64,000 nt of DNA from NCBI RefSeq assembly GCF_001665295.1, contig NZ_LZSE01000009.1, forward strand, positions 62,001-126,000, written 5' to 3'. Made by a program: the position numbers and the translations under genes. Source of the DNA: Mycobacterium sp. 1554424.7 (GTDB taxonomy: Bacteria > Actinomycetota > Actinomycetes > Mycobacteriales > Mycobacteriaceae). Below the pieces are notes generated by a model. It was not told the origin of the DNA and made no database searches. It saw only the letters and a list, made by a program, of their open reading frames with translations. Within the stretch, counting starts at the first letter, position 1, and every line of letters starts with the position of its first letter. Below are positions 19,025 through 26,862 of the stretch, piece after piece.

Positions 19025-21936
19025 GCGACGAACGCCCCCGGCCACCCTTCTTTGCGCGGACGATCCGCAGGCTTTCGCCTGTGGTCATTCTCGCCTGGGT
19101 GGGTTTGACGCTGGTCGTGACGTTCGCAGTGCCACCCCTGGAGCGCGTCGGCGAACAGCATTCGGTGCCCCTGGCGCCTCAAGACGCACCTTCGGTGCGG
19201 GCCATGACGAGCATGGGCAAGGCCTTCAAGGAGTCCGACTCGGACAGCTTCGCGATGATCGTGCTCGAGGGGAAGCAACCGCTCGGGGAGGACGCTCGCA
19301 CCTACTACCGGCAATTGGTCCGTGAGTTGAGAAACGACCCCCGGCACGTCGAGCACGTGCAGGACTTGTGGGGAGATCGGCTCACGGCGTCCGGCGTCGA
19401 AAGTCCCGACGGCAAGGCCGCATACGTGCAGTTGAACCTGGCCGGCAACCAGGGCACGACGTTGGCGCAGGAATCCGTGACGGCCGTGCGGCAGATCCTC
19501 AAACAGACGCCGCCTCCCCCCGGTGTCGAGGCCCATCTCACCGGCCCGGCGGCGCTCATCCCGGACATGGTGCGCAGCGGTAACGACTCCCTGCTGAAGA
19601 TGACGCTGATCGCCGGAGCGATCATCTTCGTGGTACTGCTGCTGGTCTACCGTTCGGTCACCACCGTGATTCTGGTGGTGATCGGAGTCGGGATCGAAGT
19701 CGGTTCGGCCCGCGGGATCATCGCGTTTCTCGCCGATCACAACATCGTGGTTCTCTCGACGTTTTCCATCAACCTGCTGGTGGCGCTCGCGATGGCGGCC
19801 GGAACCGACTACGGCATATTTTTCGTCGGTCGCTATCAAGAGGCCCGCCAGGCCGGCGAGGACCCCGAAACGGCCTACTACACCACCTACCGCGGGGTCT
19901 CTCCCGTCGTGTTGGGTTCCGGCCTCACGATCGCCGGGGCGATGTTGTGCCTGAGCTTCACCCGGATGCCCATATTCCAGACGATCGGTGTGCCCTGCGC
20001 CGTGGGCATGCTCGTCGCGGTCGCGGTCGCGGTCACGCTGGTTCCGGCGGTTCTGACCGCCGGGAGCCGCTTCGGGCTCTCCGACCCCAAGCGCCGGATC
20101 GCCCAAAAGCGATGGCGAGGGATCGGCACGGCGATCGTGCGCTGGCCCGCGCCCATTCTCGTCGCCACGTTGGCGGTCGCCCTGATCGGCCTGGTGACGC
20201 TGCCCGGCTACAAGACGAGCTACGACGACCGGGCGTATCTGCCCAAAGACCTACCGGCTAATTTGGGCTATGCGGCCGCCGACCGCCATTTCTCGCAATC
20301 GCGGATGCTGCCCGACATTCTGATGGTCCAAGCGGACCATGATATGCGCAATCCGGCCGACTTCCTGGTGCTGCACAAAATAGCGAAAGCAATTTTTCGG
20401 GTTCCCGGAATTTCTCGGGTGCAGGGCATAACCCGGCCCGAGGGAACGCCGATCGAACACACTTCCATACCTTTCCTGATCAGCCTGCAAAATGCGTCCA
20501 TGCTACAGAACATGCAATTCATGAAGGCCCGCATGAATGACATGCTCAAGGAGGCGGACTCGCTCGGTCGGCAGATCGCGATATTGAAGCACCTGTACGA
20601 ATTACAGAAGCAGCTCACCGCCGTCGCTCACGAGACGGTCGGTGTCGCGATAGAGATGCAAACCATCGTGGACGAGCTGGAAGACCACGTCGCGGATTTC
20701 GACGACTTCTTCAGGCCGATCCGCAGCTACTTCTACTGGGAAAAGCACTGCTACGACATCCCGATATGTTTTGCGATACGGTCGATATTCCAGCTGTTCG
20801 ACAGCGTCGATGCGCTTCGCGACCGATTGCACATGGTCGTCAAAGATGCGATGAAGGCGGACGAGCTGGCGGGGCAGCTGCTCCTGCTGACGCCGCCCCT
20901 GATCGCCATCGCGGAGGCCACGCGCGTAACCCTGCTGACGAACCACAGCACCACGTCCGGGATGTTCGGTCAGCTGGACGAATCGAGCAAAAGCGCGACG
21001 GAAATGGGGCAGGCGTTCGACGCCGCCAAGAACGACGACTCGTTCTATCTGCCCCCCGATGTCTTCCAGAACGCCGACTTCCAACGGGCGATGGCTTCCT
21101 TCATATCTCCGGACGGCAAAGCGGCCCGGTTCATCATTTCCCACCGGGGCGATGCCGCGACGCCCGAAGGGATCGGGCGGATCGATCCGATCAGGACGGC
21201 GGCCGAAGAAGCGCTGAAGACGACTCCACTGGAGAGCGCCAAGATTTCTATCGCGGGCGCCGCGGCTACCTACAAAGACTTCGACGACGGCTCGAAATAC
21301 GATCTGTGGATCGCGCTCGTCGGCGCGCTTTGCCTCATTTTCGTCATCATGCTCGCCCTCACCCGAAGTTTCGTGGCCGCCCTGGTCATCGTTGGGACCG
21401 TGGTGCTTTCGCTGGGAGCATCGTTCGGGCTGTCGGTTTTGGTGTGGCAGTACATTCTGGGCGTCAAATTGCACTGGATGGTGCTGCCGATGTCGGTGAT
21501 CGTTCTTTTGGCGGTGGGATCCGACTACAACCTGCTGCTGGTGGCCCGCATGAAAGAGGAAATCGCCGCCGGCATAAACACCGGCATCATCCGCGCCATG
21601 GGCGGCACCGGGAAGGTCGTGACGAACGCCGGCCTGGTGTTCGCCTTCACCATGGCGTCGATGATCTTCAGCGACCTGCGGATCATCGGCCAGCTGGGTA
21701 CCACCATCGGCCTGGGGCTGTTGTTCGACACGTTGGTGGTGCGCTCGTTCATGACCCCGTCCATCGCCGCGCTGCTGGGGCGCTGGTTCTGGTGGCCACA
21801 GACGGTCCGTCCGCGCCCGGCCAGCTTCATGCTTCGGTCCGAGCCGCCGCGCGCGGTGGTGCGGTCCCTGCTGCTGCACGAGGAGCGCCGCGACGACGAC
21901 CCGGCCACGGTGGAACTCCCCCGGCTGACCGTCTAG
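19021..21936 (+). CDS. MmpL family RND lipid transporter, second of a tandem pair
   Basis: 971 residues from [20 protein letters not shown]. It has the same architecture as the upstream Mmp[21 protein letters not shown] (D263, Y264), [16 protein letters not shown] (D835, Y836), the helical periplasmic insertion with KHCYDIPIC, and the C-terminal LGRWFWWPQ block. It is strongly similar over its whole length to the 16045-18915 product and is clearly a duplicate, but has higher GC content. Tandem MmpLs with a single MmpS recall the mmpS4-mmpL4a-mmpL4b arrangement of glycopeptidolipid loci, where both MmpLs are needed for export. The start overlaps the relic mmpS stop. Confidence 0.92.
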   Translation: MSDERPRPPFFARTIRRLSPVVILAWVGLTLVVTFAVPPLERVGEQHSVPLAPQDAPSVRAMTSMGKAFKESDSDSFAMIVLEGKQPLGEDARTYYRQLVRELRNDPRHVEHVQDLWGDRLTASGVESPDGKAAYVQLNLAGNQGTTLAQESVTAVRQILKQTPPPPGVEAHLTGPAALIPDMVRSGNDSLLKMTLIAGAIIFVVLLLVYRSVTTVILVVIGVGIEVGSARGIIAFLADHNIVVLSTFSINLLVALAMAAGTDYGIFFVGRYQEARQAGEDPETAYYTTYRGVSPVVLGSGLTIAGAMLCLSFTRMPIFQTIGVPCAVGMLVAVAVAVTLVPAVLTAGSRFGLSDPKRRIAQKRWRGIGTAIVRWPAPILVATLAVALIGLVTLPGYKTSYDDRAYLPKDLPANLGYAAADRHFSQSRMLPDILMVQADHDMRNPADFLVLHKIAKAIFRVPGISRVQGITRPEGTPIEHTSIPFLISLQNASMLQNMQFMKARMNDMLKEADSLGRQIAILKHLYELQKQLTAVAHETVGVAIEMQTIVDELEDHVADFDDFFRPIRSYFYWEKHCYDIPICFAIRSIFQLFDSVDALRDRLHMVVKDAMKADELAGQLLLLTPPLIAIAEATRVTLLTNHSTTSGMFGQLDESSKSATEMGQAFDAAKNDDSFYLPPDVFQNADFQRAMASFISPDGKAARFIISHRGDAATPEGIGRIDPIRTAAEEALKTTPLESAKISIAGAAATYKDFDDGSKYDLWIALVGALCLIFVIMLALTRSFVAALVIVGTVVLSLGASFGLSVLVWQYILGVKLHWMVLPMSVIVLLAVGSDYNLLLVARMKEEIAAGINTGIIRAMGGTGKVVTNAGLVFAFTMASMIFSDLRIIGQLGTTIGLGLLFDTLVVRSFMTPSIAALLGRWFWWPQTVRPRPASFMLRSEPPRAVVRSLLLHEERRDDDPATVELPRLTV

Positions 21937-21954
21937 GCCGCGTCGGCCGGAGAA

Positions 21955-22476
21955 TTACGGGATTGGAATCGGCGCACCGGTCAGGAATTTAGCCAGGGTT
22001 TGCTCCAGGGCGATCAATCCGGCCAGCGTCAAATACGTCAGAACCAGCGCCTCGTACGCGATATAGACCGGTAGCTCGAAGAAGCTCAAGAAGAACTTCA
22101 AAACGCCCGTCGTGCTGTTGTAGAGGCTGTTGAACGCTGCGAGGAACCCGGCCGGCGCGTCGATGAGTTCTTGAATCGGGTCGGCCGCCACCGACGCGGC
22201 GTTGACGGCCTCCGCGGCGGCATAGGCGCCCGCGCCCCCGGTCAACTGCTGCGCGAACTGCTCACCGAACGTCGACGCCTTCCCGACCAGTCCCTGGAAG
22301 CTCTGTGCGGCCTGAGAGAACACCTGCGCGATGCCCGCCGACACCTCATCGGCGGCCGCGGGTATCACCGCCGCGGTCGGGGCCGCCGCGATGTGTGCGC
22401 GGAGCGCCGAACCAATCGCAGCCACATCATTTGCCGCGGCTGCCAGCACCTCCGGCGCCGCCATCACATACGACAT
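21955..22476 (-). CDS. PE family protein with short hydrophobic C-terminus
   Basis: 173 residues from MSYVMAAPEVLAAAANDVAA at 22476, with GGAGG seven bases upstream; an in-frame start six codons earlier is less likely. Residues 1-100 form a PE domain ([33 protein letters not shown] with YxxxE). The remaining 70 residues are hydrophobic (GVLKFFLSFFELPVYIAYEA, LVLTYLTLAGLIALEQTL) and end in PIPIP. PE proteins normally pair with PPE partners and are exported by type VII secretion, but no PPE gene is adjacent. It converges with the second mmpL, 18 bp apart, and the C-terminus may associate with the membrane. Confidence 0.85.
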   Translation of the reverse strand: MSYVMAAPEVLAAAANDVAAIGSALRAHIAAAPTAAVIPAAADEVSAGIAQVFSQAAQSFQGLVGKASTFGEQFAQQLTGGAGAYAAAEAVNAASVAADPIQELIDAPAGFLAAFNSLYNSTTGVLKFFLSFFELPVYIAYEALVLTYLTLAGLIALEQTLAKFLTGAPIPIP

Positions 22477-22754
22477 ATCTATCCTCCAGCCGGTCACCGG
22501 CGACCCAGCGGTGAAGCAAGAAGCATGGCTGGGTGACGCCCGTCACGGAGATTACACACAAGTACAACGGCACGGGGCAGGTTCCAGTGATCGCTACGAA
22601 ATAAAACTTTCCGCATGTTTTGGGGCGTTCCTCAGGGCCGCCGCATTCCTACACGCCCACAAGCCCGCGCGGATGGAGTCGTCGACGCTCGGCCTCACCC
22701 GGGCCTCCACGGCCGGCGGAATTGCCGTCGCGCCCCGCGCCGCGCGCCAGAATC

Positions 22755-23237
22755 TCAGCTGGCGTCGCGCAACATCGGCTGCGCGGGCGGGCGCAGCTCC
22801 GCAACCACGGTCGCCTCAGCAAACAGATCGACGGCCTCCGCGATGGTGCGATCGACGAAGGAGGCGAAGTCCTCGAAAGAGACACCGTCGTGGATCCACC
22901 GGGATCTGCGGGCCACGAGACCGACGCGCTGCGGGTCGGAGCAACCGTGCAGGATCGCGGTGACTTTGCGATTCTGCTGGTTCCAGCCGTCAGCCAACCG
23001 GGTCAGCCAGGGGCGGTCGGCGGCGCGGAAGGAGAACGCCGGAGAGACCCCGATGATCAACATGTCGCCGAACGACGGTGAGATCTCGAGGTGGATGTGC
23101 AGCCGCCTGCCGTCGGCGTTGGCGACACAGAAGTATTCGCCGTCGTGCTCGCCCTTGAGGAACTGCAGGCCGCAGGTGCGTACATAGCGTTCGATCATCG
23201 TGGCGCAGAGCGACTGACTCATCATGGGGTTGATCAT
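22755..23237 (-). CDS. YbjN-domain (T3SS chaperone-like) protein
   Basis: 160 residues from ATG 23237 (MINPMMSQSLCATMIERYVR); starts at 23225 or 23222 are equally possible. The sequence FLKGEHDGEYFCVANADGRR, LHIHLEISPSFGDMLIIGV and WNQQNRKVTAILHGCSD has the alternating strand pattern of YbjN-like proteins, a small fold found in actinobacterial regulators of unknown mechanism. It follows bioA on the same strand with a 98-bp gap, where M. tuberculosis has bioF and bioD. No catalytic residues are recognisable. Confidence 0.62.
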   Translation of the reverse strand: MINPMMSQSLCATMIERYVRTCGLQFLKGEHDGEYFCVANADGRRLHIHLEISPSFGDMLIIGVSPAFSFRAADRPWLTRLADGWNQQNRKVTAILHGCSDPQRVGLVARRSRWIHDGVSFEDFASFVDRTIAEAVDLFAEATVVAELRPPAQPMLRDAS

Positions 23238-23335
23238 GCGGCCTGCGGCTTTGCGGATCCTTTGAGCCGAGCTAGCCGTGGCCGAAGAATCTGCTGAGAA
23301 TTCGCTGAGCCGCGGGCCGGCAGCGGACGGCTCGT

Positions 23336-24640
23336 TCAGCCCGTCAGCCGAGCGACCTCGACCATCGCCGACGTGATCTGCGCGATCTCGGCGCCCGAGC
23401 AGACGTACGGCGGCATCGCGTAGACCAGGTTGCGGAACGGGCGCAGCCAGACGCCGTGGTCCAGCGCCGCCGGGGTGGCGACCGCCAGGTCCACCGGCCG
23501 GTCGCATTCGATGACTCCGATCGCGCCACACACCCGCACGTCGGCCACGCCGGGCAGCGCCCGGGCCGGTCGCAGCCCGTCCACCAGTCCCGCCGCGATC
23601 TCCCCCACCCGCGACCGCCAGTCCTGGCCGAGCAGCACCTCGACGCTGGCCACCGAAACGGCGCAGGCCAGCGGGTTGGCCATGAAGGTCGGCCCGTGCA
23701 TGAGCGCGCCGGCCTCCCCCGAGCTGATGGTCTCCGCGACGTCGGTGGTGCACAGGGTGGCCGCCAGGCTGAGGTATCCGCCCGTCAGCGCCTTGCCCAC
23801 GCACATGATGTCCGGGCTCACCCCGGCGTGGTCGGCGGCGAACAGCTCGCCGGTGCGCCCGAAGCCGGTCGCGATCTCGTCGAAGATCAGCAGCACGTCG
23901 TGCCGGTCGCACGCCTCGCGCAGGTCCCGCAGGTAGGCGGGGTCGTGGAAGCGCATCCCGCCCGCGCCCTGCACGACGGGCTCGACGACCACGGCCGCCA
24001 GCTCGGGGGCGTGTTCGGCCAGTTGCGCCTCGAACGCCGCGCCGTAGCCGGGGTCGTAGTCGCGCGGCACCTGCGGGGCGAACACCTGCGGGACCAGCAC
24101 GTCGGACCACAGCGAGTGCATGCCGCCGTCGGGGTCGCAGACGCTCATCGGGGTGAAGGTGTCGCCGTGGTAGCCACCCCGCCAGGTCATCAGGCGATGC
24201 TTGCCGGGCCGGCCACGGCTGCGCCAGTACTGCAGCGCCATCTTGACCGCGACCTCCACCGACACCGACCCGGAATCGCTGAAGAACACGGTCTGAAGGC
24301 CCTCCGGCGTGATCTCCACCAGCAGCTGCGCCAGCCGGGCCGCGGGCTCGTGGGTCAGCCCGCCGAACATCACGTGGTTCATGGTGGCCAGTTGCCTGGT
24401 CATCGCGGCGTCCAGCTCGGGGTGACCGTGCCCGTGGATCGCGGTCCACCAGGAGCTCATCGCGTCGAGCGCCTCGACGGGCGCGCCGTCCCGGATCAGC
24501 GTCAGCCAGGCGCCGCGGGCTGCCACGGCGACGACGGGTGCCACCGATTCCCTGCCGATGGTGCTGTAGGGATGCCACAGGTGCGCCGCGTCGATCGCGC
24601 TGATCTCCTCGGGCGTGAGCCCGGCCCTCGCCGGAGGCAT
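23336..24640 (-). CDS. bioA: Adenosylmethionine-8-amino-7-oxononanoate aminotransferase (DAPA synthase)
   Basis: 434 residues from [20 protein letters not shown] at 24640; an upstream in-frame ATG at 24694 adds an unrelated segment. BioA transfers the amino group of S-adenosylmethionine to KAPA, the antepenultimate step of biotin synthesis, using PLP. Visible marks are [30 protein letters not shown], the PLP-aspartate region [15 protein letters not shown] and the PLP-binding lysine K283 in [16 protein letters not shown], the same residue number as in M. tuberculosis BioA. It is divergent from a small membrane protein as in M. tuberculosis, but bioF and bioD do not follow it here. Confidence 0.95.
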   Translation of the reverse strand: MPPARAGLTPEEISAIDAAHLWHPYSTIGRESVAPVVAVAARGAWLTLIRDGAPVEALDAMSSWWTAIHGHGHPELDAAMTRQLATMNHVMFGGLTHEPAARLAQLLVEITPEGLQTVFFSDSGSVSVEVAVKMALQYWRSRGRPGKHRLMTWRGGYHGDTFTPMSVCDPDGGMHSLWSDVLVPQVFAPQVPRDYDPGYGAAFEAQLAEHAPELAAVVVEPVVQGAGGMRFHDPAYLRDLREACDRHDVLLIFDEIATGFGRTGELFAADHAGVSPDIMCVGKALTGGYLSLAATLCTTDVAETISSGEAGALMHGPTFMANPLACAVSVASVEVLLGQDWRSRVGEIAAGLVDGLRPARALPGVADVRVCGAIGVIECDRPVDLAVATPAALDHGVWLRPFRNLVYAMPPYVCSGAEIAQITSAMVEVARLTG

Positions 24641-24696
24641 AGAAACCGAGCGTAGAGCAGCCGGTTCGCGCAATTCGCGGCCATCGGGGACCATCT

Positions 24697-25140
24697 ATGG
24701 CCATGGCTTCGCCGCACCAGCCCGACGACCCCCATCCGGGTGACTACATCGCCGCCCCGCCGCGCACCGACCACGAGGCGCCCCGGGTGCTTCGCCTGCG
24801 CCTAGCGGCCTGGGACGTCATCTGCACCGTCACGCTGCTGGTGCTGCTCCTGGTGCTCGCCACGGCGACGGACTGGCCGGCGCGGCTGTTCGGCTACCTC
24901 GGGAAGGTGTGCCAGGGCGAGGACTGCGGACCGGTGCCGTTCGGGATCGACTACTACATTCACCCGGTGGTGTGGGGCGGCATCGGCGCGGCGATCACCG
25001 CGGCCGGGATCGGCCCGTTCGTTTCCCTGCTGAAGGGCTGGTACATGTCCTTCTGGCCGGTCCTGGCGCTCGTCCTGCTCATGGTCGCCTCGGTGGCCGG
25101 CTTCATCCTGACCATGTTCAGCGAACGCTATTGGCTCTGA
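24697..25140 (+). CDS. Small integral membrane protein (Rv1567c position)
   Basis: 147 residues. A Pro/His-rich N-terminus (MAMASPHQPDDPHPGDYIAA) precedes three hydrophobic helices: VICTVTLLVLLLVLATA (about 42-58), a Gly-rich helix around 92-108 (VVWGGIGAAITAAGIGPFV) and FWPVLALVLLMVASVAGFIL (118-137). Between helices 1 and 2 is VCQGEDCG, a possible disulfide. No domain is recognised. It is divergent from bioA with a 56-bp gap, matching the position of Rv1567c. A second ATG at 24703 is equally usable. Confidence 0.6.
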   Translation: MAMASPHQPDDPHPGDYIAAPPRTDHEAPRVLRLRLAAWDVICTVTLLVLLLVLATATDWPARLFGYLGKVCQGEDCGPVPFGIDYYIHPVVWGGIGAAITAAGIGPFVSLLKGWYMSFWPVLALVLLMVASVAGFILTMFSERYWL

Positions 25141-25142
25141 CG

Positions 25143-25180
25143 GCTCACCCAGATCGACGGCAGCGCGGAAAAGTGCGAGT
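25143..25180. repeat. 38-bp direct repeat, copy 1
   Basis: Shares 36 of 38 bases with 25627-25664 in direct orientation; the common core is CAGCGCGGAAAAGTGCGAGT (25161-25180). It overlaps the 3' end of the truncated nuclease-family gene and supplies its aberrant stop codon. Confidence 0.85.
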
Positions 25181-25597
25181 ACACATGGCGTCGAGCCGGG
25201 CCAGCGCCTGACCACGCGCCAAGTGGCGGCCGAGGTCGAACGCAGTGCGGGCGACAGATGTCACCGGCAGCCGATTCACCGCGGTCACTTCGTCGGCGCC
25301 GAGCATTTCGTTGCGGACGATCAGCCCGCGCTGCGGTCGGGCGCTTTTCGCCACGAGCTCGATCGGCGTGTCCGCATCGACCCACCGCGCCCCGTGCAGC
25401 GCAGAGGCCGCGGCGCCCGCGATGACGGCCCGCCGGCCGGACCACAGCCACGCGCCAAGCGTGCGATCATCCAGCGACGGCTCGTGCCGCTTCGGGATGT
25501 AGACGTCACGAAAGATCGTCCCGTACCAGCGGCGCAGCTGATACTCGGTCAACGCGGCAGCCCCGACCGCTTCGCTGCCCAAGAACACCTCCCCCAT
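25145..25597 (-). pseudogene. Truncated mycobacterial DUF559/AbiEi-type nuclease-family gene
   Basis: The remaining 150 residues (MGEVFLGSEAVGAAALTEYQ ... YGTIFRDVYIPKRHEPSLDD, GAWLWSGRRAVIAGAAASAL, VTSVARTAFDLGRHLARGQ, ALARLDA) match the N-terminal half of a common mycobacterial family of about 290 residues whose C-terminal half carries a Vsr/DUF559-like nuclease domain. After ALARLDA the frame runs into a 38-bp repeat (giving CTRTFPRCRRSG) and stops, so the nuclease half is missing. A second copy of the repeat lies just upstream of the start. I call it a pseudogene; an intact short antitoxin-like protein is the alternative. Confidence 0.6.
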
Positions 25598-25626
25598 GGG
25601 GAGATGATGGGCGGGACCACCGACAT

Positions 25627-25664
25627 GCTCACCGAGATCGACGCCAGCGCGGAAAAGTGCGAGT
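25627..25664. repeat. 38-bp direct repeat, copy 2
   Basis: Second copy, 484 bp from the first and ending with the same core (25645-25664). It lies upstream of the truncated gene, so the two copies bracket the remnant like the footprints of an insertion, deletion or repeat-mediated exchange. Confidence 0.85.
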
Positions 25665-25789
25665 GGAGACCGCGCTAACGTCGATTTCGGCGCGAATGCG
25701 GAGCGGCCGCCCGAGCTGAGGCCCAAATCACAACTGCGGACACGGAATTAGGCCCGCCCAGTCACCGTCCGGTCACGTTACGACAAAAA

Positions 25790-25990
25790 ATCCTTCGTGG
25801 AGCTCACGGGCCATTTTCCGGCGGCAACTTCTGTTGTAAAAGTGTCTCTAGTGACTGGTGTGAATCCGGGTAGGCCGGCCGGGCTCCGCCAAGCGTCATG
25901 CAGCGGCGGGGCCCCGACGGGGAGGCCCTCGCCTCCTGCAGTAGCGGCCGACGCGCGAAGTCACCGCGACGAAGGCCCATGACCCAAGAA
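25790..25990 (+). ncRNA. Candidate c-di-AMP (ydaO/yuaA) riboswitch upstream of ripD
   Basis: The ~200-base leader before ripD has no coding frame but contains, in order, segments resembling the conserved ydaO core. CTCACGGGCCA (25802-25812) could pair with TGGTG; the run GGTGTGAATCCGGGTAGGC (25857-25875) resembles the GGGGUGAAUCC...GGUAGG consensus; and CGTCATGCAG appears where CGUCAGCUAAC is expected. This riboswitch class commonly controls NlpC/P60 and Rpf cell-wall genes in actinobacteria, which fits ripD. Boundaries are approximate and the match is by eye. Confidence 0.5.
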
Positions 25991-26002
25991 GGTGGGAACC
26001 CC

Positions 26003-26746
26003 ATGAAACGCATCTCGGCTTTCGCGATCGGTCTCGCGATGCTGGTGGCCCCGTTGGCCACCGCCAGCATTGCGGCCGCCGACCCCGGCACCCGCGCAAT
26101 GGACTACCAGCAGGCCACCGACATCGTCGTGATGCGCGGCCTTTCGCAGCGCGGCGTGCCGTTCTCCTGGGCCGGCGGCGGCATCAGCGGCCCCACTCGC
26201 GGCAAGGGCACCGGCGCCATGACCGTCGGTTTCGACGCGTCGGGCCTGATGCAGTACGCGTACGCCGGCGCAGGAATCAAGCTGCCGCGCTCCTCCGGTG
26301 AGATGTACCGGCTCGGCCAGAAGGTCCTGCCGCAGCAAGCCCAACGCGGCGACCTGATCTTCTACGGTCCCGGGGGCACGGAAAGCGTCGCGCTGTACCT
26401 CGGCAACAACCAGATGCTCGAGGTGGGCGACGTGGTCCAGGTGTCGCCGGTGCGCGCCAACGGCATGGCGCCGTACCTGGTCCGGGTTCTCGGGGCCCAG
26501 CAGACGCCGTTCCAGCAGGCGCCGTTGCAGCAGGTGCCCACGCAGCAGGTGCCTGCGCAACAGGCACCGCTGCAGCAAGCGCCGGTGCAGCAGGTCCCGA
26601 CGCAACAGGCACCGCTGCAGCAGGTGCCGGCTCAGCAGGCGCCCTTGCAGCAGCAGGTGCAGCAGGCGCCGGTGCAGCAGCTGCCGCTGCTGCAGCAGCC
26701 GGCGCAGGCACCGGTGCAGCAGGCGCCCTACGGCATCACCCGGTAG
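26003..26746 (+). CDS. ripD: Secreted NlpC/P60-like protein, catalytically degenerate (RipD)
   Basis: 247 residues from MKRISAFAIGLAMLVAPLAT, preceded by AAGGTGGG. A Sec signal peptide ends near AAA-D (residues 26/27). The NlpC/P60 domain spans about 35-165, but the catalytic Cys of the DCSG motif is Ala (FDASGLMQYAY, A79) and the His is Ser (ESVALYLG, S128), as reported for M. tuberculosis RipD (Rv1566c). It should therefore bind rather than cut peptidoglycan. Residues 166-240 are tandem QQxPx pentapeptides (QQAPLQQVPTQQVPAQQAPL). It is flanked by a candidate c-di-AMP riboswitch and an acyltransferase gene. Confidence 0.9.
   Translation: MKRISAFAIGLAMLVAPLATASIAAADPGTRAMDYQQATDIVVMRGLSQRGVPFSWAGGGISGPTRGKGTGAMTVGFDASGLMQYAYAGAGIKLPRSSGEMYRLGQKVLPQQAQRGDLIFYGPGGTESVALYLGNNQMLEVGDVVQVSPVRANGMAPYLVRVLGAQQTPFQQAPLQQVPTQQVPAQQAPLQQAPVQQVPTQQAPLQQVPAQQAPLQQQVQQAPVQQLPLLQQPAQAPVQQAPYGITR
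26498..26728 (+). repeat. Tandem 15-bp repeats encoding QQxPx in ripD
   Basis: About a dozen imperfect copies of a CAGCAGGYGCCG-like unit encode Gln-Gln-Ala/Val-Pro-Leu/Thr/Val pentapeptides at the RipD C-terminus, in the position where RipD proteins carry their peptidoglycan-binding tail. The copy number is probably variable among strains. Confidence 0.8.
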
Positions 26747-26751
26747 CCGCC

Positions 26752-26770
26752 GCGCGGCCTTTCGCCGCGC
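26752..26770. terminator. Hairpin after ripD
   Basis: GCGCGGC (26752-26758) and GCCGCGC (26764-26770) form a perfect 7-bp stem with a 5-base loop, six bases after the ripD stop. There is no T-run, as is common for mycobacterial hairpins. Confidence 0.4.
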
Positions 26771-26862
26771 CGAACACCCGCCACTTGCTCCCCTGAACAG
26801 GCTCGCCGGAAGGCCGGCCGCCAGGAGCGGGTGGCGGTTTTCGGTTAAGTTGGCGGTTGACC

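Noticed and set aside
25790-25990. Cobalamin riboswitch upstream of ripD
   Set aside because: GTGTGAATCCGG resembles part of that aptamer, but the B12-box and the GTCCCGCAACTG segment are absent; the ydaO-type order fits better.
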